NCBI GenBank assembly: GCA_965153355.1
Contig: OZ231127.1
Span: forward strand, 90,830,001-90,894,000
Source: Flaccisagitta enflata
Taxonomy: Eukaryota; Chaetognatha; Sagittoidea; Aphragmophora
Length of the DNA stretch: 64,000 bases
Reading direction: 5' to 3'
Within the stretch, counting starts at the first letter, position 1; each line of letters starts with the position of its first letter. Positions 47,150 to 58,154 of the stretch are shown here, in pieces. Below the pieces are notes generated by a model, which saw only the letters and a program-made list of their open reading frames with translations, made no database searches and was not told the DNA's origin. A program made the position numbers and the translations under genes.

Positions 47150-47375
47150 TTTTTAGTCGCTTGCTACGCGACTCAACACCCCGCTTTGTCGGTCCGTCCG
47201 TCCATCCGTCCGTTGGTCCATCGGTCCGTTGGTCCGTCCATCCGTCACACTTTACTTTTTTTGGGTTTTTGCAGTCTACGGCCTCACTGCTCCTGCCAAA
47301 GTGATCAAGTGACCTCAAATACGGCCCCTGCCCACCCACACGCAACTGGGGTAGCCGTGTATCCGACCTTGTTTA
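47150..47375 (+). repeat. Family A element, long form
   Basis: TTTTTAGTCGCTTGCTACGC, GTCCGTCCGTCCATCCGTCC, GTTTTTGCAGTCTACGGCCT, CTGCTCCTGCCAAAGTGATC, CACGCAACTGGGGTAGCCGT and GTATCCGACCTTGTT. Same long variant as 16972-17190. Confidence 0.85.
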
Positions 47376-47439
47376 TTCTGAGTGGAGATATTTCCCAAAA
47401 CGCTTGTGTCTATACTTTTGAGCTAGATAGTAGTCAACA

Positions 47440-47515
47440 ACAACAATGTGACAATCGGAGAGGAAAGGAACTATGGAAAGAACTAACTGAACTACAATAG
47501 CATTGACAACAACAA

Positions 47516-47547
<32 letters not shown>

Positions 47548-47618
47548 CTGCAATAGGGGAAAAAGAAGATCCACAATCGGTGTGAATAAATGTCAACAAC
47601 CACTACAACAACCGCATC

Positions 47619-47716
<98 letters not shown>

Positions 47717-47720
47717 CGCG
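47440..47720 (+). repeat. (CAA)n microsatellites
   Basis: CAA runs at about 47505-47548 and 47620-47716. Confidence 0.96.
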
Positions 47721-48119
47721 TATCATCAAGTTTCAAAGAATTGGTCAATTTCAAATGTTAGAAGTGTTTGTGTTAGATCTGTTTAACCAGAAAAAAAGTT
47801 GAGAAACAAATATGAAAACTCGAACCAGTAGAATCATTGTTCTTTCAAGGCAAAATTCGGGGCCTTGTATCTTGTCTAACTGTTATAATCAGTGATACGC
47901 ACAAAACTATATAGGTCGGATGGTCAGTCCATAAGTTTAGCCATCTGCACCCGTCACTCATTTTTTTCCTAATCTGAGATTTTTCCTTGCGGATCCTTCC
48001 ACAGTTCTTTTGTAACCTTCTTCCTCACTGCCCCTGCCCACTGACACGGACCCCCTTTTATGGCAACGCCATTCTTGATGTTTTACCTTCATTTAACGGT
48101 ATTGGACACAAGAAATAGT

Positions 48120-48312
48120 ATGGCATTTACATAAAGACTTTAAAAAAAATGGTAACATTTCCACCCATTTCTTTCATCCTTAGATCTTACTCCGGACAGT
48201 TTCCGCGGTCTCCTAGAGGCAAAAGCTTTGAGAGTTATGCTCAGTGGACGTAATGGAAGTCCCCATTTGATGCCGTAAAAAGCGAGAAAATTAGGTCATG
48301 TAGAAACCGCTC
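48120..48312 (-). repeat. Family F arm, inverted copy
   Basis: ACTCCGGACAGTTTCCGCGG, AAAGCTTTGAGAGTTATGCT, GGAAGTCCCCATTTGATGCC and AAAGCGAGAAAATTAGGTCA mirror 45173-45330. Confidence 0.75.
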
Positions 48313-48374
48313 TATTGTCCATATACTGCCTTTTGTCATATCTCCATGGTATTCAGTGAAAATTTGAATAACAG

Positions 48375-48545
48375 GGCATCCTGGACAGAAGGTAGGCAAA
48401 CAGAAGGACGGACGGACGAACGGACAGATTCCCCCTGTGTTTTACAGGACTTCGTTCCCTTTGGGGCCGCTGCCCTGCTCCCTCTCAACCTTAATCGCTT
48501 TCTACTCAAGCAGGGCACGGGTACCGCTGACCACTTACTGCCTTT
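48375..48545 (+). mobile_element. FB-family element, right end only
   Basis: GGACGGACGGACGAACGGAC, CCCCCTGTGTTTTACAGGAC, CCCTTTGGGGCCGCTGCCCT, then outer arm GGGCACGGGTACCGCTGACC with ACTTACTGCCTTTGGGCTGC. No core or left cap. Confidence 0.8.
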
Positions 48546-48549
48546 GGGC

Positions 48550-48689
48550 TGCTTTTGCTTTTGTTTTTGTTTTTGTTTTTGTTTTTGTTTTTGTTTTTGT
48601 TTCTGTTTTGTTTTTGTTTATGTTGAATTGGGAACCATAAAAATTGATTGTTTGGCGTAAGAGACATGATCATGGTGTTTTGGTTTCGT

Positions 48690-48763
<74 letters not shown>

Positions 48764-48775
48764 TTGTTTTTGTTA
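48550..48775 (+). repeat. (TTTTTG)n and (TTG)n microsatellites
   Basis: TTTTTG/GTTTTT units 48553-48620; GTT units 48692-48762. Confidence 0.95.
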
Positions 48776-48870
48776 TTCTCCCTTCTATTGGGTGCAAAAT
48801 CCAGGAACAAAAGCAAGGTAGGCAGCTACCACACATTGACCTAAAGACGCAGAGTCACAGACACAATTAC

Positions 48871-49016
48871 CCCATAAATTCCACTGCGCTGAGGTTACGT
48901 AAGAGGAATTGCCGCGTTTGAGGAAGTTGTCTGACGAAATTGTGGCGCGAAACCGCATCCAAACCGATCATCAACACGTTGGGACGCTCAAGTGGCTGAG
49001 AGTCTTTCAGATATGC
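48871..49016 (-). CDS. DUF229 gene exon 5: GLDAVSR metal-site motif
   Basis: The acceptor CTGCAG|GCA is phase 0. The exon encodes AYLKDSQPLE then RPNVLMIGLDAVSRHNFVRQ, the hallmark N-terminal motif of DUF229 and related sulfatase-like enzymes, where the Asp of GLD is a metal ligand. It continues LPQTRQFLLRNLSAVEFM plus GG. Donor ATGGG|GTAATT, phase 2; the in-frame stop just inside the intron confirms the exon edge. Confidence 0.93.
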
Positions 49017-49185
49017 CTGCAGATGGAATGAAAAATAAAAAGAATTACCATAATCAATCATCAATAAGTTAGGACGTTAAAATCAAGAAGCTGAGAATCC
49101 CTGATAATTGCCCGTTAAGAAAATCGTCGCTATCAGTGTTAAGAATGAGCGTGTACACACTTATGTCATGAGTCGGGAATATATT

Positions 49186-49372
<187 letters not shown>

Positions 49373-49394
49373 TTTGTTTGTTTAATTGCTTCAC

Positions 49395-49470
49395 CAGGCA
49401 TGCTTTTTCTTCTTTCCCTCCGAGTAGCATTTATTTTCCCTGAAGATCTTCCGACTTGTCCATCACACTC
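49395..49470 (+). repeat. Family J element fragment
   Basis: CAGGCATGCTTTTTCTTCTT, CCTCCGAGTAGCATTTATTT, CTGAAGATCTTCCGACTTGT. A close, inverted relative is at 52420-52490. Confidence 0.65.
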
Positions 49471-50039
49471 TTGGGCTAAGGCTAGTTACATGTTCTACAT
49501 GTAGTGTTCTTCATGTCTTGTCTTCTTTGACTTTGTCTTTGTGTTCCTCTCAACTTGAGCGACGAGATCATACAGTGACATGTTACGTCTTTCCATATCT
49601 TAAAACCATTGTGAGGAGATGATTTGCATATTGCCGTAGCAAGGTTTCTTCTAGTATCTAAAACAATTCAATGTCGTCTCAGATCTATCAACACTCAACT
49701 TCACTGTATGTTGCTTCTTAAAATTACTTAAAATAAGTCCATGATTGATATGATCGGTTTAATAATGTTACATTAAAGAATGTTTGTGAGGTTTGTTTGT
49801 CGTCTCAACTTCAAACTTAACAATTAGGTGGCAAACTAAATTTGATAACTTGTACACGCCAAATCAAATCGTAAACCTTCTGGATTACCTTCCGGGGGCA
49901 CTTTTGGATGGCGAGGGATCTATCTCGCTTGGAAATTATTGGGAGATTGGATGTAGGAGGCGCTGAAATAGTCTCAAAGGTTGGAGGGAGTGAAGACAGT
50001 GAGCATGTGAATAGGGCGGAGGCATAACCATGTTTCTTA

Positions 50040-50218
50040 TTTTTTTCTTTCCTCTAACTTCTTCCTCATTTTCTTTTTTTTTTTTCTTTTTTTTCTTCTT
50101 CTTTTTTTTTCTTCTTCTTCTTTCTCTACTTTTACTTTTTTTTTGAGATCTTCCGAGAGGTGCCCATATCATTCCGAGTAGCGGCGCTACTCGTTACTCC
50201 ATAAAAAGCACGCCTGTG
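50040..50218 (-). repeat. Family J element with purine/pyrimidine tract
   Basis: On the minus strand: CAGGCGTGCTTTTTATGGAG, the hairpin GAGTAGCGCCGCTACTC, GGAATGATATGGGCACCTCT, CGGAAGATCT, then a GAAAAA-rich tract. It sits directly downstream of the exon 4 donor. Confidence 0.75.
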
Positions 50219-50224
50219 CTTCAC

Positions 50225-50353
50225 CTGAGTGATGTTTTTCTTGTCTTCGTCTTTTTCCGGCGATTTTGTCGGCAACGGAATATAATCAGTAACAAGGAAT
50301 TCTTCGGCTTTGTTCCGGCAACGAATTCGGGTCACGTCCCCTTTCACTTGATA
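50225..50353 (-). CDS. DUF229 gene exon 4
   Basis: Exactly 129 nt, phase 0 at both ends. It encodes YQVKGDVTRIRCRNKAEEFL followed by VTDYIPLPTK and a charged tail, matching the family's strand that carries a Cys followed by an aromatic-Asp segment just before the first metal-binding motif. The acceptor is the end of a long ATTC microsatellite (CATTCATTCAG|TAT). The donor is CAG|GTGAAG. Confidence 0.87.
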
Positions 50354-50355
50354 CT

Positions 50356-50582
50356 GAATGAATGAATGAATGAATGAATGAATGAATGAATGAATGAATG
50401 AATGAATGAATGAATGAATGAATGAATAAATGAATAAACAAAGAAATAAATAAATGAATGAATGAATGAATGAATGAATGAATGAATGAATGAATGAATG
50501 AATGAATGAATGAATGAATGAATGAGTGAAAGAATGAATGAATAAAAAGACAAAAGAATAGAGGAATGAATGAATGAATGAA
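50356..50582 (+). repeat. (GAAT)n microsatellite forming the exon 4 acceptor tract
   Basis: GAAT units with TAAA/AAAG interruptions. On the minus strand the (ATTC)n tract ends CATTCAG at the exon 4 boundary. Confidence 0.95.
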
Positions 50583-50585
50583 TGG

Positions 50586-50818
50586 TACAAGTGACGCGGG
50601 GTCACAATATCGTTGCCAATGAGTGGGCAGGGGTGTACAACCCCCATCCATACACCCCCCACCCATCCCACACACACGCGCATACTGAAAAACAACCCCA
50701 ACTGCAGCAATATGTTTTTTCAAACTATTCAACTCAATCATCATGGACGGACCAATGGATGGATGGACGGACGGTTGGACTGACGGATGGATTAGGGTCG
50801 CGTGTCCCCTACTAATGA
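50586..50818 (-). repeat. Family A element, GACGCGGGGTCACAATAT variant
   Basis: CAAGTGACGCGGGGTCACAA, GAGTGGGCAGGGGTGTACAA, CCCATCCATACACCCCCCAC, GGATGGATGGACGGACGG, TCGCGTGTCCCCTACTAA. Confidence 0.85.
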
Positions 50819-50910
50819 TAAGATAAATGCATGAAAGAGATGAATGATTAAACAATCAATGATAGAATGAATGAACGAATGAATGAATGAATAAACGTAA
50901 AAACCCTAAC

Positions 50911-51107
50911 CTTTTCATTCGGCGAAAACTTGTCTGCTTTATCCCACGACAAGCTGTGGTCATTGAGCCTTCTTATGGCCTTTTGAGCTTCGCAGGAGGT
51001 CAAGTTCAACTCGGATGCTACTTTCTCATCCAACTTCACTTTTCCCTCATAAGCGAACATCTCAAATACGTGCTTCTGTTTGCTTTCGCACTTTTGACGC
51101 TTTGGCC
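50911..51107 (-). CDS. DUF229 gene exon 3
   Basis: The acceptor GATCAG|GG completes the phase-1 codon left by exon 2 (Gly). The exon reads PKRQKCESKQKHVFEMFAYE and onward, with two Cys (CES, SCEA) and a charged linker, ending at SPNEK with donor AAG|GTTAGG, phase 0. The N-terminal Cys-containing segment of DUF229 precedes the catalytic core in this way. Beyond the donor the frame runs into ATTC-repeat DNA. Confidence 0.85.
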
Positions 51108-51192
51108 CTGATCATTTGGATAGGATGGATGTAGTAGCACTTGATTCTTGGACTGAGGAGCTTGTCAGGGTGGTTTGGTCTCGTTTCTCAAA

Positions 51193-51652
51193 AGAACAAA
51201 GCCGGATACACGGCTGCCGAAGTCGCGTGCGGGTGGGCAGGGGCCGTGCGGGTGGGCAGGGGCCGTATTTGAGGTCACTAGACCATTTGGGCAGGAGCGG
51301 TGAGGTCCAGGCGTGCTTTTTATGGAGTGTCGGGTAGCGCCGCTACTCGGAATGATATGGGCGCCTCTCGGAAGATCGAAGAAGAAGAAGAAGAAGAAGA
51401 AGAAGAAGAAGAAGAAGAAGAAGAAGAAGAAGAAGAAGGAGAAGAAACAAGGCCGGATACACGGCTACCGAAGTCGCGTGCGGCTGGGCAGGGGCCATAT
51501 TTGAGGTCACCAGACCATTTGGGCAGGAGCAGTGAGGTCAAAGACATAAAATGATAAAAAAGTAAAGTGTGACCGACCGACCGACCAACCGACCGACCAA
51601 CCGACCGACGGACAAAGCGGGTTGTAGAGTCGCGTGCACGCGACTAAAAAAG
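51193..51652. repeat. Family A, J and (GAA)n composite
   Basis: An A tail (AGCCGGATACACGGCTGCCG, with GCGGGTGGGCAGGGGCCGT duplicated) is interrupted at GAGGT by a J element (CAGGCGTGCTTTTTATGGAG, GAGCGCC hairpin, GAA tract to 51448), followed by another A copy (AACAAGGCCGGATACACGGC to GTCGCGTGCACGCGACTAAA, 51449-51650). Confidence 0.8.
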
Positions 51653-52419
51653 AAAGTGAGGAAGAAGATAGAGAAAAAAGGAAGTACTCCTTCCACCCCG
51701 TTTCACTTGCTCACCATCTTTATTCCCTTCAGGTTCATGGACTTTGGAAGCTTCTCCACACTTGCTCCTTTACCCGACATCATAAAGTTCTGGGCGGGAA
51801 AGATCCCCCGCCATCTAAAAATGCCCCCAGAAGGTAATCCGGAAGGTTTGATACTTCGTTAACACATGGTCACTAACATGTGGTCAAGTTTGATTTTATA
51901 AATCTGACTGAAATTGAGAGTGAGCGCAATCTTCATCAACATTCTTTTATGTGATGCAATCAAAACGATCTTAGAAATCAAGGATTTTTATTCAGTATTA
52001 TAGAAATGCAACACACAACAGAGTTGGGTGTTGATGGAAATGAGACGTTATTACATTGTTTTAAATACTGAAAGAAGTCTTGTTACTGCAATATGCAAAT
52101 CAGCTCCTCATATCGCTTTTGAGATATGGAGGGACCAAGGTCATCTTGTCAATCAGGGGAGGGCGAATGAATATTTGTTTGGGCTGATTTTTGTCAGTGC
52201 GCGGTTTGAAGCAACTGGTTAGCATTTTTCAAGTCCCCTTATATATTGTTCAATATATGTGGAACAATTTCATTTATCACCTCATTTTCTGTTTCAAATA
52301 TTGACCTTGGTTTGGTTTAGATCCACGTTGAATATCCTGTAGCAAAAATGATTGAAGTAATAGACAACTCATATTTCACCCCTCACGGTTACTAGCCTTT
52401 TTGACAAGAATACGAAAGA

Positions 52420-52612
52420 CGAGTCGGAATATTCAAATGGAAAAAATGTGCTACTCGGAGGAAAAGAAGAAAAAGCACGCCTGGTGAGGTCAAAAAAGTA
52501 AAACGAATAAAAAAAGTAAAATGGGGACCGACCAACCGACCAACCGACCAACCGACCGACCGACCGACGGACGGACAAAGCTGGGTATAGAGTCGCGTGC
52601 ACACGACTAAAA
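52420..52612 (-). repeat. Family J fragment and family A capped end
   Basis: TGCTACTCGGAGGAAAAGAA with AAGCACGCCTGGTGAGGTC, then GACCGACCAACCGACC repeats and GAGTCGCGTGCACACGACTA. Confidence 0.75.
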
Positions 52613-52614
52613 AT

Positions 52615-52936
52615 AGCAGCCCAAAGGCAGTAAGTGGTCAGCGATTCCTGTGCCCTGCTTGAGCAGTTTGTAATTTAAGTAAAAAAGCAGTAGGGCAGCA
52701 GACCTAAAGGGGCCAGAGTCCTGTAGTTCACGAGGGGAATTTGTTTATCTATCCATCTATAAATTTGTGTCTTGAGGCTTGAATTTTAGCATTGAACCTC
52801 AAATTTGAGCGTTGAGGCTCTAATTTAGGCTTCCAGGATACAGTGAAAATACGAAGGAGGGTAGAAGAAGAAAAAGATTCTCCGGTGTGAAAGCATAGGT
52901 CATCGGTCCCCTTGGGGCCGCTGCCCAAAAACATAG
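52615..52936 (+). mobile_element. FB-family fold-back element, short core
   Basis: Outer arm GCAGCCCAAAGGCAGTAAGT with GGTCAGCGATTCCTGTGCCC, cap GGCAGCAGACCTAAAGGGGC, a short core (TTGAGGCTTGAATTTTAGCA, 52770-52835), then GTGAAAGCATAGGTCATCGG and CCCCTTGGGGCCGCTGCCC. Confidence 0.82.
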
Positions 52937-53096
52937 CGACTAAAGCATAAGAGAAAATAGTGTATGGGGTTCAAAACCATCTTTGAAAATGCGCATTTAT
53001 GATGCTGCAGTTATGATTATCTTTGTGAGTGAGCATGGGGTGTGGGAAGGTATGGATGGGGGTCGTATTTCTCTTGACTGTTCAAAGTGTTCATAC

Positions 53097-53343
53097 CAAG
53101 TTTGTAAATGTGTTTGATAGATTCATCAAATGGGTCGAAATGTGGGATCTTGCAACCGTCCGTGTACACGTCAAATCCCTTCACAGTTTCCCGTAAAGTC
53201 GACGAGGAATTGGATGCCGCTGACGGAGTGCTTGACGGAGTTCTTGAAGGGAGACTTGACGGGAGGTTTGACGGAAGACTTGGAGTCACATGAGCTTGAA
53301 TACTTGAAGTTGAAAGACTTGGTGGCGCTTCGACGAAAGTTTT
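53097..53343 (-). CDS. DUF229 gene exon 2: end of stalk, start of DUF229 domain
   Basis: The acceptor CAAAG|AAA is phase 0 and matches exon 1. The first 50 residues continue the stalk (Pro/Ser-rich, PSLPSNLPSSLPSRTPSS). Then GFDVYTDGCKIPHFDPFDES resembles the conserved opening of DUF229 proteins (Cys-x-Ile-Pro followed by DPFD). The donor is TTG|GTATGA, phase 1. Unspliced, the frame runs on about 26 codons into unrelated sequence. Confidence 0.85.
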
Positions 53344-53424
53344 CTTTGTGTGGAATTTGATTATGTAAATTGGAAGAGAAAGTACCAATTTAGGAATTAT
53401 GATTCATGGTTTTATGTTTTTTTT

Positions 53425-54092
53425 TTTTGTCGCGTGCACGCGACTCAAAAATCCGCTACACTTTCTTTTTTTTAAGAACCAAGTTTATAAGAACGTTAGG
53501 CTTCAAATTATCAAAAATTTAAGAACATTGGAAGGCTTCATTTCTTTTAAAAATTCAAGAACATTAGGCTTAAAATCTTAAAAATATAAGAACATTTTTT
53601 GGGGGGGCCTTTTTTTTTAATCAATTGTTCTTTGAAAATGGACAAACTTTGTATCATTTCTGTTCATGTCTCACTTTATATAGCATATATTTTTTTACTT
53701 TCATTGAACTTAATTCACTTAAAACGTTTAAATCTGTTACTTCGTTATTTCAATGACATTTTCCTTTATTTTCTCCTTGATAACAAACTTAAAACTAATC
53801 AAGAATGTTAAAAAGTGGGTTTACATTAAAAACAATTTAAGAACGTTCAAGCTTTGAGACTGCTCAAAATTTAAGAACATTGAAGGCTTGCTCAAAAAAT
53901 GACGTTCTTATAAAAAAAAGAGTGCATTTCGGTCAGTCGGTCAGTGCGATGGTCGGTAATGCTTAACTTTTCGGCGTTTATGGGCGGCTTTTGCATTACT
54001 GCTCCTGGCCAAATGCTTGGTTAACCTATTTTATCACAACCCCTGCCAACCCGCACGCGACTTCGGTAGCCGTGTATCCGGCCTTGTTTACA
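53425..54092 (+). repeat. Family A element split by an AT-rich insertion
   Basis: The A cap GTCGCGTGCACGCGACTC (53430) and the A tail CGCACGCGACTTCGGTAGCC with GTGTATCCGGCCTTGTT (54050-54090) are separated by 53470-53915. The insert has opposed TATAAGAACGT/ACGTTCTTATA edges and AAGAACATTGGAAGGCTT-type subrepeats. It lies in the intron between exons 1 and 2. Confidence 0.7.
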
Positions 54093-54225
54093 ATACAAAC
54101 TATCTATATTTACATAAGTCATAGATTTAGTCATTTTACTTGGAATATAACCAAACAAAAAAAACCGACCAATTTATATGTAAGATTTTTATAACGTTTT
54201 TCTCATGACGCTGTGTAATCTATAC

Positions 54226-55200
54226 CGAATGACTGAGAGGTGGTTTATCATGAGAATCTTTGACGCGCGGCGTTGCCTCAGATTTGGTCGATGACGAATG
54301 AACAGAAGAAATGTTTGAAAGTGTCTTAAAGAGATCTCTCAGAGATGGCATTTCAACTGTTGAAGGACGGAGTGTTGGTTGAGGAAAGGATTCTTTTAGT
54401 GTTGGTGGAGGGAGGTATTCTTTAAGTGTTGGTCGAGGGAGGGATTCTTTTAGTGTTGGTTGAGAGAGGGATTCTTTTAGTGTTAGTGGAGAGAGGGATT
54501 CTTTTAGTGTTGGTTGAGGGAGGGATTCTTTTAGTGTTGGTTGAGGGAGGGATGATCCTTTAAGTGTTGGTTGAGGGAGGGATTCTTTTAATGTTGGTTG
54601 AGAGAGGGATTCTTTCAATGTTGGCTGGAGTAGGGCTTCTTTTAGTGTTGGTGTTGGTCCTTGTAGGGATGATTCTTTCAGTGGTGACATTTTGTTTTGG
54701 TCTCTAATGGAGGCTGATAATTTACTACTAATATTCGTCTTATGTATTGATTTTGTGTGTTCACTTAAAGTAGAGGCCATTGTAATTGTCGCCGCCGACT
54801 TTATCGCCGTCGCCGTGGCCGAAATCCCCGCCTTCGTCGATAAAACCTTCATTTCCGGAGGCTTCAAACTCCCATCGATTCTTTTCTTGACGCCTCGCGT
54901 GGAATGCGCCGGAAACAGTTGTCGACGCCACGTTGCAGCTTCGCCTCTTCGTGAGGACGAAGATGTCTCCGACGACAAACTTGTTGAAGACGTCGGCGTC
55001 GACGATTTTGCCGCCAACGACGAATCCCCGTCATTGTTGACGCTGTTATCGACTTCCGGTCCCGATGAGGCCGTCAAGTGACGCGTCCATCTGACGATGA
55101 AAGCGTCTTCTCTCTCGCTGACGACGATCGAGTAAGCGATGAAAAACACTCCCGCGATACCGCAAACAAAAAGGATTGTTCCAGCGCGGTTTAGAAACAT
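54226..55200 (-). CDS. DUF229 gene exon 1: signal anchor and repeat-bearing stalk (residues 1-325)
   Basis: The start ATG at 55200 has a purine at -3 and is followed by a few polar residues and a 20-residue hydrophobic helix (TILFVCGIAGVFFIAYSIVV), then basic and acidic residues, as in a type II signal anchor. Residues 45-180 are Ser/Thr-rich with a basic patch (GVKKR). Residues 183-279 are eleven tandem copies of the motif TLKESLPQP, encoded by a 27-bp minisatellite (one unit is 30 bp). The donor is TCG|GTATAG at 54226, phase 0; without splicing the frame stops two codons later. A good acceptor (pyrimidine tract ending CAG, exon edge 55230) lies 30 bases before the ATG, so a spliced 5' UTR exon further upstream is likely. 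The stalk itself has no recognisable domain. Confidence 0.85.
54362..54655 (-). repeat. 27-bp coding minisatellite encoding TLKESLPQP repeats
   Basis: Eleven units on the minus strand, in frame within exon 1. All but one are 27 bp; the exception inserts one codon. Variation between units falls mainly on the sixth to ninth residues (L/F, P/S, Q/P/R), while TLKE is nearly constant. The unit length is a multiple of three, so copy-number change would not shift the frame. Likely an extended, possibly O-glycosylated stalk (inference). Confidence 0.9.
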
Positions 55201-55329
55201 AACGCGATGATGATGTTCTTTGAGAAAGAGCTGGAGTGAGACATAAAATGAAAATCAGCGGTGATGTGTATACCAATATAATCGTCACATGACGTTACAG
55301 CAACATCGCGTGGCTCTAGGAGTAACTAG

Positions 55330-55918
55330 TCATCCAAGGATTGCACATGGTCAGCGGTACCCGATGCCCTGCTTGGAGTGATTAACTGAAGAAGTAGAGT
55401 GAGAGCAGGGCAGCGGCCCCAAAGGGCCGATGTCCTGTAGGACACAGGGGTGAATTTCCTTACGTCCTGAGAAGGCATAATTCAGGCCTTAAAGGCAATT
55501 TTCCATGATATTCAATGGGAGCTATGTATTTTCTACTATTTATTGTCAATTTTCCATGTTATTTGATGGGAATTTCATTTTTTTGTCAATTTTCTATGTT
55601 ATCCAATTGCTTATTTGCATTTTTTAAAATTTTTTTTTTAATTTTCCATGTTATTCGATGGAAAATGTGCATTTTTCTATTGTTTGTAAATTTTCCATGT
55701 TATTCAATGGGATGTCTGCAAGTTGTCATTTTCCCATGTTATTCAATGGGAAGTTTGCATTTTGTCATTTTCCCATGTTATTCAATAGAAATTTGAGAAC
55801 TGAGAAGGTTCAGGGGGGGACGTACGTACGTACGAATGGACGGACGTAAGGACGGACGTAAGGATTTTCACCCCTGTGTCCTACAGGACATCGGCCCTTT
55901 GGGGCCGCTGCCCAAAAA
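55330..55918 (-). mobile_element. FB-family fold-back element, complete, reverse orientation of the 38.3-kb copy
   Basis: Outer arm GGTCAGCGGTACCCGATGCC, cap GGCAGCGGCCCCAAAGGGCC, GTCCTGTAGGACACAGGGG; core CCATGTTATTCAATGGGAA units (55500-55795), the reverse complement of the core at 38440-38650; G-run, ACGTACGTACGTACG, then CCCCTGTGTCCTACAGGACA with the right cap. It lies 130 bp upstream of the DUF229 start codon, on the promoter side. Confidence 0.9.
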
Positions 55919-55939
55919 GGATTGGTTTGAGACGTGGTG

Positions 55940-56600
55940 GTCGCTCCACTCGCTCGTGTTTGGACTTAGCAACAGCAACACGCAAGACTGCTTGAGTTAA
56001 AACATTTTGCACATTTTGCACATTTTGCACATTTTGCACATTTCATAATTCATGGTTTTTATACGACGTGCCAAAGCAGATCATGCCCGTCTGTCCGTCC
56101 GTCCATCCGTCCGTAATATGTTGTTCTATTTGGCGTTGTTCATTAAACAAAACAGTTCTTTAAATACTATTTAAATGAGTCTGAATTGGGAATATCATGC
56201 AGACGTTGCCAACGAAATTATTGAATAACATTTCTAGATGAATGTCACAATGTAAGAACCCTTGTTTACACACGAAGTTTATGTCAAGGTTTTTTTTTAT
56301 AAATTGATGATAAAATGAGGTACGACAAACTCGGACAAATCGTCACAATGACGAGGTTATGCGCGGCGGCTTTTGTGTTTCATATGTCAACAAAAAAAAA
56401 GAAGCAAATTTTCGGCAAATTTTCGAACCAAAGGTAAATCGATTTTGAAAGGAATGAAAATCAAACAACAAAAGATTACTTATCGGAGGCAGAAATCGCT
56501 CAAATTGTCAAATCCTAAAGCTGCTCCACACCCGAGATAAGAAAAGGTCTCAAATGACTTTTATCGCTTGCACTCACACAGTGGAATTGACTGTGAATTC
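55940..56600. other. No recognised feature
   Basis: Contains four to five ATTTTGCAC units (56010-56042) and a short GTCCGTCCGTCCATCC tract (56093). No ORF with coding character and no clear promoter motif. Upstream flank of the DUF229 gene. Confidence 0.4.
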
Positions 56601-56604
56601 CAGG

Positions 56605-56722
<118 letters not shown>

Positions 56723-56989
56723 CAGATGGAATAAGTTTCCAAAGGTCAAGTAAGGTATGTAAAAAAATAACTGGACACCGCCGTTCAAACTAAGAGGAAA
56801 AAAAGCGAGTTTAAAAAGGAACAAGGATACAAGGTAAATTGGAGAGACAACTTAAAGTAAACCAGTGGCTATCGCCAAACATATGAATTGCAGGTGCAAT
56901 TAGCAACATGTTCGGTGAAAACGGTTAGTTGTTTTTTTGGGATAGAGAAAAGAAGAATTGAAAATATAAGCTAAGATATGAGAAACCTA

Positions 56990-57300
56990 ATATGAGGGAA
57001 AAATGGCACACAAAACAAATCCATTTAGGGGAGAGACAACTTGTGAAACAAAACCAATTACGAAAGAAAGATGGCATGTGAAACATAACCCAGTTTAAAA
57101 CAAAACTGGCATATGAAACAAAACTTATTAAAAAGAAAAGATGAGTTGTGAAACAAAACCCAGTTTGAGTAACAAACAGCATGTAAAACAAAACATAATA
57201 CAACAAGGAAAAGGTGGCATGCGAATCAAAACCCAGCATAAAGAAAAGGCAGCATGAGAAATAAAATCAAATATAAGAAGCTGACCGTAAAGGAAAGACG
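56990..57300 (+). repeat. Degenerate minisatellite (GGCATGTGAAACAAAACCCA)
   Basis: Units of about 35-42 bp share GAAACAAAACC(A/C)(A/G) and GGCA(T/C)(G/A)TGAAAC. Strong divergence between units. Confidence 0.75.
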
Positions 57301-57411
57301 ATAAGAGAAACAAATTCCATTTATAGGATGAAAAAAAAACAAAAGAAAAAACAAAACATCAAGTTGTGTTAAAGTGAATTACTCAAAGTAATTCATAAAT
57401 ACACTGCAATA

Positions 57412-58011
57412 CTATCTAAAAAATAGAAATGTTCCCGCACGTTTTGATGCATAGATCCTAAACGATTTAGATGATTTTGAAAAAATCGGTGACCAAATTG
57501 AAGCCCTTCAAATTTCCAAGCCATCTGTGCAAACCGCGTGTCTCTATCTCAAGGGGCTTAAAAGTTATTCCGCTTTAAATGAAATTGTTTCTTTTGAAAG
57601 TTTCTTTAAAACATGTGCCGCGGATTATTAAGTTAAGAATTAAAAGCAAGAAAAACATACTTCTGGTTGGCCGATCATGGAGAAATTTTTACTGTAGTAG
57701 GACGAAGGTTTGGAAACTCTTCAGTTCAAATTTTAGCACTCTAGGCCGACAAGAAGTATGCTTTTAATACTTTTTTTTGTGGTTGTGTGTTTTCCGCCTA
57801 AATTTGGCGCATCTGTCTGGAGGCCTGGTATGTCATCACTTCAAAGTGCCTCAACAAGCTTTACAAATCACTTCCCTGACCAATGGCGGCCATAATTCAG
57901 CTAGAAGGAACTCACACCAATAATTGATAGATTTGTGATTGACTGGTATTTGTCAACAAGTCAATAAATTGATTGAATTCAGAGGTGGGAACATTTCTAT
58001 TTTTTAGATAG
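57412..58011. mobile_element. TA-flanked MITE with 25-bp perfect TIRs
   Basis: CTATCTAAAAAATAGAAATG at the left and its perfect mirror at 57987-58011; TA on both sides. The 600-bp interior has no transposase. Confidence 0.9.
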
Positions 58012-58154
58012 TAGACAGAGCACAAACTCGGTTTTCCCTCTGGACTTGCTCTTTTCTCATTAACAAAAAATAATAAGAACAATCCTTAACAACATCCGTA
58101 TCCCTGGCATTGGCTTATGAGCCCCATCACATCCAGAAATCCATCATTTCTACA

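Noticed and set aside
50848-51111. A single-exon minus-strand gene starting at the Met at 51060
   Set aside because: The Met is internal; the upstream acceptor and phase show it is exon 3 of the DUF229 gene.
54692-55081. A 129-codon plus-strand frame
   Set aside because: Antisense shadow of exon 1.
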